Shown here one piece after another: positions 14,334-19,913 of a stretch of DNA of 19,913 nucleotides (position 1 is its first letter; each line of letters opens with the position of its first letter). The position numbers and the translations under genes are program-made. Location: positions 1 through 19,913 of the forward strand of contig CAZFHZ010000059.1 of the NCBI GenBank assembly GCA_964519015.1, read 5' to 3'. The DNA is from CAZFHZ01 sp964519015 (lineage in GTDB: Bacteria; Blakebacterota; Blakebacteria; Blakebacterales; CAYUVJ01). The notes beneath the pieces were generated by a model. That model had not been told where the DNA came from, made no database searches, and saw only the letters and a program-made list of their open reading frames with translations.

Positions 14334-15574
14334 GGCCAGAGTCCCTCGATGCGGTATACAGTGAGGTGGGGCAGGGGATCGTTAACGGCCACGACGAGCA
14401 GGTGGCTGCGCGTGACCTCGAAAAACAGCGGCTGCTCCTCTTCCAGGTAAACGTGTGCCAGCAGATCCGGTTCGGGTGTCATGATCTCGAGCGCGCAGTG
14501 GATCTCCCATCGGGAGTAGAGTTCGTCGTGGACCGTATAGGGATTCGTAGCGGTCGCCCGGTCGGGTTCCCGCCGATGAGTCCGCCCGTAGAACATGGTC
14601 GCTGCGAACCAGAAGCCGTCCCGGGCTACGAGGTCGAGGGCAAAGGTGCGGGTCGCCTCGATCGGCTCCCCTCCCTCATCCCACCGGATCATTTCCGTGA
14701 GCGCGCTTGTCGTGTAGGTGTAGAAAGTGGGCGGCTCGTAGTCCTGGTAGGCGAGCCGGATCTCCCAGGCAACCGTCCAGGTCCGGAGATTCCAGCCGCG
14801 GTAGCTGTTGCGGTAGTTGTTTTCGTGGACGAGCAGGGTGTCGTCCAGGACGGCGATATGGGTGGGGACCAGGGCATAGTGAACCAGACCGATTCCCCGC
14901 CAGCCGAAATCGACCTGTTGGGGAAGAGCCCGGAGTTCATCCTGGGTCAGGGGCCAGAGCGCGTCCTCGGGTCCGAACGGACGCCCGAACCTCGATTCGA
15001 TCAGACCGTCCGGCGTGCAGAGCGTGAAGGGCCGGGGATCAAGATCGAGCCGGATGAAGCGATCCCGCGTTGCCGCCAGACCGTAGGCGTTGAACGGCTT
15101 TCGCTCATCCACGAGTGGTTCGCCGTCGGGGTGGAAGAGCAGCATGCGGTCCGGCTCGGTGGCGACGATCACGTCGGCGGCGGGAATCCAGGCGATCCCG
15201 TCCGGTGAGATGGAAGTGTCCCGGAACTCGAACGGTCCCGGTCCCTTCCTGCCGATCCGGCCCAGGTAGTGCCCTGCCCCGTCCATCACCACGATGTGGT
15301 TGTGACCCCAGTCCGCCAGGTACAGACGTCCGCTTTCATCACTGGTCAGGTCTCCGACCCGCCAGATAGGCGGGTCGAACGGAAAGTCTTCTCCCCGAAT
15401 GTCGCGGAGGTGGACCAGGCGGATGTCGCCGGCATCACTGCGAGGTGCCCGAACGATGACCTGCTTCTCACCCAGAGGGGAGAGAAAACTCTCCCGGCGC
15501 GGGGATCTTGAACACCCCGTGAACAGGAGCAGTGCGAACAGCCATGTCGGCAACCATTTCCTGGACAGGTGCAT
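14330..15574 (-). CDS. Six-bladed beta-propeller lipoprotein, first gene of coupled operon
   Basis: The 414-aa product starts MHLSRKWLPTWLFALLLFTGC, with lipobox FTGC and Cys21. It shares the subfamily pattern: LGEKQVIVRAP near residue 35, FPFDPPIWRVGDLTSDESGR, LYLADWGHNHIVVMD, GRIGRKGPGPFEF, YRNSYRGWNLRTWTVAW and DYEPPTFYTYTTSA. It ends HLTVYRIEGLWP. The repeated GHNHIVV and GPGPFEF elements are six-bladed NHL-like blades; the YR.GYR.W..YEPPTFYTY block is specific to this trio. It is transcribed from a good sigma70-type promoter 45 nt upstream (boxes at 15616-15644) and its stop overlaps the start of the next gene. A GGGGGGAA run lies just before the ATG. The lipoprotein is predicted at the cell envelope; substrate unknown. 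Confidence 0.85.
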   Translation of the reverse strand: MHLSRKWLPTWLFALLLFTGCSRSPRRESFLSPLGEKQVIVRAPRSDAGDIRLVHLRDIRGEDFPFDPPIWRVGDLTSDESGRLYLADWGHNHIVVMDGAGHYLGRIGRKGPGPFEFRDTSISPDGIAWIPAADVIVATEPDRMLLFHPDGEPLVDERKPFNAYGLAATRDRFIRLDLDPRPFTLCTPDGLIESRFGRPFGPEDALWPLTQDELRALPQQVDFGWRGIGLVHYALVPTHIAVLDDTLLVHENNYRNSYRGWNLRTWTVAWEIRLAYQDYEPPTFYTYTTSALTEMIRWDEGGEPIEATRTFALDLVARDGFWFAATMFYGRTHRREPDRATATNPYTVHDELYSRWEIHCALEIMTPEPDLLAHVYLEEEQPLFFEVTRSHLLVVAVNDPLPHLTVYRIEGLWP

Positions 15575-15615
15575 CCGGGTTCCCCCCGATTCAGGCTGGG
15601 GACATCGACCCGGCC

Positions 15616-15644
15616 ATTATGCCCTTGCACCTGTGCTGTGTCTA
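15616..15644 (-). promoter_or_regulatory. Sigma70-type promoter of the minus-strand propeller operon
   Basis: On the minus strand TAGACA (15644-15639) and CATAAT (15621-15616) each match the consensus at 5 of 6 positions with ideal 17-bp spacing. The predicted start is near 15609, giving a leader of about 35 nt. The -35 box overlaps the left arm of the palindrome at 15640-15663. Confidence 0.65.
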
Positions 15645-15663
15645 CTGTATTAATATTGTAGAC
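15640..15663. promoter_or_regulatory. 24-bp palindrome between divergent propeller genes (candidate operator)
   Basis: The arms GTCTAC (15640-15645) and GTAGAC (15658-15663) flank a TATTAATA core (15648-15655), so 20 of 24 positions are symmetric. It is the most AT-rich stretch nearby. The site covers the -35 box of the minus-strand operon and lies 50 bp before the divergent gene at 15714, so one regulator dimer could control both. Confidence 0.55.
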
Positions 15664-15713
15664 GCAGATCCGTAAGGTGAGATTCCTCTTAACCGATCCG
15701 ACGGGATCCGATA

Positions 15714-17012
15714 ATGCGCGGCAGAGCGAAAATGCTCACAGTCGGTCTCCTCTGCACCATGATGGCTGCCGGCTGCCGGGAGGAGAATCGGCGGACTGTC
15801 GTCCTCTCGCACCTGGGCGAGCGCGTGGTCACGGTGCGCGCTCCCCGTATTCCCGTCGATTCCCCAGAAGCGCCGCATCTCGTCCATTGGAAGGACCTTC
15901 GGGGCGAGGAGTTTCCTTTCGATCCGCCGATCTGGAGCCTTCAGGGGCTCACCGTCTCGCGGGACGGTACCATCTTCCTGGCGGACCGGGGTCACGGGCA
16001 CATCGTCATCACCGACACGGAAGGACGCTACCTGGGCCGGATCGGCAGCAAGGGACCGGGACCCTTCGAGTTCCAGACGACCTTCCCGAGCATCTCGATC
16101 GGCCTGTGCTGGATTTCCGGACCGGAGATCCTGGCCGCTTTCGACTGGCCGACGAAAGTAATCTTCTTCGCCCGGGACGGGACCTGCCGCCCGCAGGCGG
16201 TGAGAAACGCCATCTCTTTCCTCGAGGTGGCCTCCTCCGACACCTCACTCTTGGTCCTGGCCCGGGATCTTCAACCCTTCCGGGAGTACACGCCGGATGG
16301 AACGCTGCTGCATTCGTTCGGCCGGATATTTGATCCGGAGGATGCCGCGTGGCGGGACGTCTCCGAGATCGTCGCCGGCAGCGATGTCGGGGAATATCCG
16401 TACGGGGGAATCGCCGTCCCTAACTACCGGCTGCCGCTCGCCGTCGAAGTCGCCGGTCCGCTGCTGATCCACGATCTGGGCTGGATCGGGAACGGTTATC
16501 GGGCCTGGGACCGCGCGAGCGGCGAAGTTGTCTGGCAGTTGAACCTGGCGATCCCGGACTGGGAACCACCCACCCTCTTTACGTACTCGACCAGCGGGCT
16601 GAACGATCTTTTCAGATGGGAGCGCGGAGGGCAGCCGGAGATCGCCCGGCATTCCTATATCGACGGCATCCGGTACCGGGAAGGCTGGATCTTCGCGATC
16701 TCCTTCATGATCGGAGACGGCCGGCGGCGGGAACCGGACCACGCCGTTGCGACCAATCCCGCTTCGCGCTGGGAACTCGACGAACTCGGTTTCCGGGATA
16801 TGCCCGTCAGGGGAGCGGTGGACGTGATCTCACCGGAGCCGGACCTGGTCGCCCATATCCCGTTCGAGACGGAGCACTTTGCGCTGTTCGAAGTGCTGCC
16901 GGGGCCGGTCCTGCTGTGCGCGTACAACGATCCGGAGCCGCATCTGGCGCTCTATCGCGTCGAGGGGCTTCCTCCCCCTCCATCGCCGATTTCCGGACCG
17001 GCCGGGAGGTGA
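15714..17012 (+). CDS. Six-bladed beta-propeller lipoprotein, divergent member of trio
   Basis: The 432-aa product begins MRGRAKMLTVGLLCTMMAAG followed by Cys21 (lipobox AAGC). It carries the same ordered blocks as the two minus-strand paralogs: LSHLGERVVTVRAPR, FPFDPPIWSLQGLTVSRDG, IFLADRGHGHIVI, GRIGSKGPGPFEF, GYRAWDRASGEVVW and EPPTLFTYSTSGLND. It ends ALYRVEGLPPPPSPISGPAGR. The sequence match runs end to end, so the trio arose by duplication plus inversion. No convincing Shine-Dalgarno site or -10 box is visible directly before ATG 15714; a weak TTGTAG/GAGATT pair (15656-15684) is the only promoter candidate. The predicted location is membrane-anchored in the envelope, with unknown ligand. 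Confidence 0.85.
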   Translation: MRGRAKMLTVGLLCTMMAAGCREENRRTVVLSHLGERVVTVRAPRIPVDSPEAPHLVHWKDLRGEEFPFDPPIWSLQGLTVSRDGTIFLADRGHGHIVITDTEGRYLGRIGSKGPGPFEFQTTFPSISIGLCWISGPEILAAFDWPTKVIFFARDGTCRPQAVRNAISFLEVASSDTSLLVLARDLQPFREYTPDGTLLHSFGRIFDPEDAAWRDVSEIVAGSDVGEYPYGGIAVPNYRLPLAVEVAGPLLIHDLGWIGNGYRAWDRASGEVVWQLNLAIPDWEPPTLFTYSTSGLNDLFRWERGGQPEIARHSYIDGIRYREGWIFAISFMIGDGRRREPDHAVATNPASRWELDELGFRDMPVRGAVDVISPEPDLVAHIPFETEHFALFEVLPGPVLLCAYNDPEPHLALYRVEGLPPPPSPISGPAGR

Positions 17013-17101
17013 AGCGACATGGACTACGGATCATACACTCTCCATCCCATTCACAGTCCCCGCCCCAGAAATCAGGTGGGAATGAGACCCGAGGTCGGCT
17101 G

Positions 17102-17506
17102 ATGCGAATAAGCATCGATCCTTACAGCGGAATCCCCGTCTACCTGCAGATCGCCCAGGGTATCAAGCGCCTGGTCGCGATGGGCAGTCTCAAGGAAGGG
17201 GAACAGCTCCCGCCGGTGCGGGAGGTCGCGGAGATGCTCACGGTGAATCCGAATACCGTGGCCCGCGCCTACCGTCACCTGGAGCAGGAAGCGGTGGTGG
17301 TCGCCCGCAAGGGGGTGGGGACCTACGTCCTCGACGGGGACCTGTCCATCTCCGAGCGGGAGCGTCGTCGCGTGATCGTCACCATGATGGACCGGATGCT
17401 CGTGGAAGCGGACCATCTGCGCTTGGATCGTGAAACGCTCCGGTCCCTTTTCCAGGAACGCATGGAAGCACTACTGAGGCCCGCGGATACGGAGGCATCG
17501 TCGTGA
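17102..17506 (+). CDS. GntR-family transcriptional regulator, YtrA subfamily
   Basis: The 134-aa product starts at ATG 17102, with GAGG at 17091-17094 spaced 7 nt; longer in-frame versions would overlap the preceding propeller gene. Residues 10-77 form the winged helix: GIPVYLQIAQGIKRLVAMG, then GEQLPPVREVAEMLTVNPNT, VARAYRHLEQ and a wing ending KGVGTYV. The remaining 57 residues are a short helical tail, too small for an effector domain, which is the mark of YtrA-type regulators. These normally repress their own operon together with a downstream ABC transporter, often answering cell-envelope antibiotics. Its stop overlaps the GTG of the ATPase gene by 4 nt, supporting that arrangement here. 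Confidence 0.92.
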   Translation: MRISIDPYSGIPVYLQIAQGIKRLVAMGSLKEGEQLPPVREVAEMLTVNPNTVARAYRHLEQEAVVVARKGVGTYVLDGDLSISERERRRVIVTMMDRMLVEADHLRLDRETLRSLFQERMEALLRPADTEASS

Positions 17507-18480
17507 ACAACGAACCCGTGATCATTACAGAAGGTCTGAGCCGTTCGTTCGGCGAGGTGGAAGCCCTGCGGGACCTGGACCTGCGGGTGCCCCGGGGGAG
17601 TGTCTTTGGATATCTGGGGCGCAACGGTTCCGGGAAGACGACGACGATCAAGCTGCTGCTCGGCCTGATCAAGCCCGACCGGGGATCGGCCCGGGTGCTC
17701 GGTTTCGATCCGCAGACCGATCCCGTGCCTATGCGGCGGCGGATCGGATATGTGGCGGAGAGCCAGCAGATGTACGGCTGGATGACCGTCAAGGAGATCA
17801 TGCGGTTTACGGCGTCCCTGTATCCGGCTTGGGATGAACGGCTGGCCGAGAAGTACCTGGAGCGTTTCGAGCTCTCCTCTCTGGTGAAGGTCAAGAACCT
17901 GAGCAAGGGGCAGAACGCCCGACTCGCACTGCTGCTGGCACTTGCGCCCATGCCCGAACTGCTGATCCTGGACGATCCGACCATGGGGCTGGACCCGGTC
18001 AGCCGCCAGGAGTTTCTGGGCGACATTGTCCGGGCGATCCAGGAGGAGGGACGAACCGTCTTCTTCTCCACCCACATTCTGCAGGAACTGGACCAGGTGG
18101 CGGACTGGGTGGCCATCCTGGACCGTGGGCGGTTGTTGGCCTGCGCCCCGGTCGATCACCTGAAGGCCAACATGAGGCGCTTCGAGCTGCACTTTGAGGG
18201 GATCGCTCCGGGTGAGATCAACGTGGAGGGGATACTCCGGCTCCGTCGGGTGGGGCGGGACCTGGTTCTCACCATGCGGGGTAATCCGGAGGCGATCGCC
18301 CGCGAATTGCAGCACAAGTACCGCCCGGTCCACATCGAGGAACACCGTCTCAACCTGGATGAGATCTTCACCGAGACAGTGTTGAGCGATCATGGCAGGA
18401 GCACGCCCTACCTGCCTGTCGTAGAGGAGGAGCTGATGCCGCCGAAGGGTGATGGCGCCACTGTAGACGCCCGCATCTGA
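17503..18480 (+). CDS. ABC transporter ATP-binding protein
   Basis: The 325-aa product starts at GTG 17503, overlapping the regulator's stop; GGAGG at 17491-17495 is 7 nt upstream. Nucleotide-binding motifs are in order: Walker A GRNGSGKT (39-46), Q-loop region near VAESQQ (85-89), signature LSKGQ (133-137), Walker B LLILDD (153-158) with PTMGLD after it, and H-loop His191 in FSTH. The residue after the Walker B Asp is Asp158 where most ABC ATPases have the catalytic Glu, which may slow hydrolysis. Residues 220-325 form a C-terminal domain ending in a long tail. It resembles YtrB/CcmA-like ATPases that pair with ABC-2 permeases such as the gene starting 10 nt downstream. Confidence 0.93.
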   Translation: MNNEPVIITEGLSRSFGEVEALRDLDLRVPRGSVFGYLGRNGSGKTTTIKLLLGLIKPDRGSARVLGFDPQTDPVPMRRRIGYVAESQQMYGWMTVKEIMRFTASLYPAWDERLAEKYLERFELSSLVKVKNLSKGQNARLALLLALAPMPELLILDDPTMGLDPVSRQEFLGDIVRAIQEEGRTVFFSTHILQELDQVADWVAILDRGRLLACAPVDHLKANMRRFELHFEGIAPGEINVEGILRLRRVGRDLVLTMRGNPEAIARELQHKYRPVHIEEHRLNLDEIFTETVLSDHGRSTPYLPVVEEELMPPKGDGATVDARI

Positions 18481-18489
18481 TGTATTGAT

Positions 18490-19913
18490 ATGAACGGCCT
18501 GGCCTGGAAAGAGTACCGGGAAGTCCGGTCGATCGTGCTGCTGGGCATCGGACTGGTGATGGTACTGGCGCTCCGGCCGGTGTTCTTATGGGCGGGTGCA
18601 GCTTCGATCCCGGCCTGGCGCTACGGGCTTTCCCGGGGAGGGAGCGCCGTCTTCTGCTTCATTTCGCTGGTGGTCGGTGCGCTTGCCTACGCGGTCGAAG
18701 AGGAGCGGGGGACCTGGACCGTCCTGCAGTCGAAACCGATCGGAGAGGATCGGATATTTACCACCAAACTCCGTGTCAGGGCGCTGCTGCTGTTCACGGG
18801 TCTTTGCTTTTTCGGGCTGGTTCTGCTCGCCACCGGATCATGGCGGGTCCCGCCGGCGACGCCGGGTGGGCTGTCGGGTTTCCCCTTCTGGCTGGGTTGC
18901 CTGGCGCTGTCGGGCCTGAGCCTCGCCCTGGGAGTGTTTTTCGGACGGGTGACGGGGGATCCGCCACGGGCACTGGTTGCGGCCGCATTGGTCCTGGCCG
19001 GTCTCTGGGTTCTCGGATCTGTTGGGTCGTCCGGTGAGATGTTCTCCTCCGCCGGGAACGGCAGCCTGTCGAACTGGGGACGGGCGATCGTGTTGCCGTT
19101 GGCGGCTGCGATGCTGCTGCTCTCGGCCGCCCGAAGATCCACCTTGAGAATCTCCCCGAGAGCGCTTGCGTCCGTCCGTATCGCTGCGCTTGCCCTGATC
19201 CTCTACGGCCTGTTGATCCGGATTGCGATCCTGCTGCCGGGTCCGGATCCAGACCGCTCGATTGGGGAAGTCATGCGCTCGGAGGCCGTGCTTCGATGGG
19301 GCGGGCCGGTCCAAGTCCTGAAGGAGTTGACAACGTCCTGTCCCCAGGCGGGACATGCCTCCGTCCCGGAGCGGACAGGTAAAATACTCACGAGCACCCT
19401 GGCCACCCTGGTGACATACCTGGAGGAAGATTCCACCGTCAGCATTCTTCTCGCCGGAGGACGGGACCGGAGAAAACGGGCGCGTGCTTCCCGGTCGGGA
19501 CCTCCATCTCCCATAAGCCGCGAGGAAGCCCTGGTTCATGAGTATCACGGGAGCGACTGGATCACCCGGATGGCCGTGGCCGCGCTGGCGGACGGAATAC
19601 CGGCCGGAGCGCAGCTCTTCGCACTGCACCTGCTGGCCTTGCAGAACGACCCCGGTCTGAACGATTCCATTGCCTGCTTCCTGGAGGCTCCTGACAGCCG
19701 TGTGCGTATTCTGGCGGCCTTTGTCCTGGCGCGCCTGGACCCACGGCGCGGAATGGATGCACTGGTCGCACTCTACCCCTGGTCGGACGATTGCCCGGTG
19801 ACCGCTGCTGACTTTCTGGACGGTGGATATCGACGGGTGATGGAAGAATGGCTCGTTGCGGAGAATCCGCGGTGCCGCGCCCTGGCCCGGCGGTGGTACC
19901 TGTGGAACGGCTC
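18490..19913 (+). CDS. ABC-2-type permease with C-terminal HEAT-like domain, 3' truncated by window end
   Basis: The frame opens at ATG 18490 and stays open to the window end, 474 codons. It lies 9 nt after the ATPase stop in the same frame, with no Shine-Dalgarno site, suggesting re-initiation. The N terminus MNGLAWKEYREVRSIVLLGI and the loop EEERGTWTVLQSKPIGEDRI are typical of ABC-2 permeases. About seven membrane helices are predicted at 14-34, 52-69, 97-117, 131-151, 160-178, 198-214 and 227-249. After 250 the protein turns soluble. From about 355 it shows HEAT-like helical pairs: DWITRMAVAALADG, and SRVRILAAFVLARLDP followed by RRGMDALVALYP. ABC-2 permeases usually end after their last helix, so this cytoplasmic or periplasmic extension of at least 220 residues is unusual. 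Substrate unknown. Confidence 0.8.
   Translation, partial: MNGLAWKEYREVRSIVLLGIGLVMVLALRPVFLWAGAASIPAWRYGLSRGGSAVFCFISLVVGALAYAVEEERGTWTVLQSKPIGEDRIFTTKLRVRALLLFTGLCFFGLVLLATGSWRVPPATPGGLSGFPFWLGCLALSGLSLALGVFFGRVTGDPPRALVAAALVLAGLWVLGSVGSSGEMFSSAGNGSLSNWGRAIVLPLAAAMLLLSAARRSTLRISPRALASVRIAALALILYGLLIRIAILLPGPDPDRSIGEVMRSEAVLRWGGPVQVLKELTTSCPQAGHASVPERTGKILTSTLATLVTYLEEDSTVSILLAGGRDRRKRARASRSGPPSPISREEALVHEYHGSDWITRMAVAALADGIPAGAQLFALHLLALQNDPGLNDSIACFLEAPDSRVRILAAFVLARLDPRRGMDALVALYPWSDDCPVTAADFLDGGYRRVMEEWLVAENPRCRALARRWYLWNG

Noticed and set aside
14195..15208. 337-aa plus-strand open frame spanning two propeller genes
   Set aside because: It crosses the coupled junction of two minus-strand lipoprotein genes and has no recognisable domain.
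1..19913. CRISPR array, tRNA, rRNA, insertion sequence or prophage genes
   Set aside because: No regular spaced repeats, tRNA cloverleaf, rRNA segment, transposase or integrase could be recognised by reading both strands; a dedicated scan was not possible.

Overview
The window is GC-rich bacterial DNA, probably part of a metagenome-assembled genome, since a 10-N gap sits at 520-529. The gene content is dominated by exported lipoproteins: seven predicted six-bladed beta-propeller proteins, an exported M3-family dipeptidyl carboxypeptidase and an exported penicillin-binding-protein-like serine hydrolase. There is also a relic of an ADOP/MacB-type permease and a YtrA-type GntR/ABC operon. Many propeller lipoproteins together with ADOP permeases recall Gemmatimonadota or other FCB/Acidobacteria-like lineages. 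No rRNA or marker gene is present, so this placement is inference.

Left part (1-6856): two similar units. Each begins with a 123-bp repeat holding a hairpin, a strong -35/-10 pair and an ATG exactly 7 nt after the -10 box. In both, the repeat ends in a 16-codon ORF and is followed by a gene with a Shine-Dalgarno site: a 55-aa ORF in unit 1 and a four-helix membrane protein in unit 2. Each unit ends in a member of one propeller pair (A at 578, B at 5597). A third, shorter copy of the repeat directly drives propeller B, apparently as a leaderless mRNA. Between the units lie a divergent propeller lipoprotein on the minus strand (ending at 1864) and the serine hydrolase (3366-4898).

Middle (6857-11894): a scar region with a permease 3' fragment and an orphan higA antitoxin whose higB toxin survives only as its last dozen or so codons. 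This is followed by two intact genes of housekeeping type, a DUF1846/UPF0371 protein and the exported Dcp-like peptidase. The peptidase is closed by strong GC-rich hairpins.

Right part (11895-17012): four more propeller lipoproteins. Three of them (12486-14333, 14330-15574, 15714-17012) form a distinct subfamily. Two are in a translationally coupled minus-strand operon, divergent from the third, with a near-perfect palindrome overlapping the -35 box of the operon promoter. The distal gene of that operon has lost its stop codon at the expected place and runs 594 nt antisense through the neighbouring propeller gene.

Right end (17102-19913): a short GntR regulator, an ABC ATPase overlapping it by 4 nt, and an ABC-2-type permease that continues into a HEAT-like cytoplasmic domain and runs off the window. 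The regulator probably represses this operon, and the transporter may respond to an envelope-active compound. No CRISPR array, tRNA, rRNA, integrase or transposase was seen.
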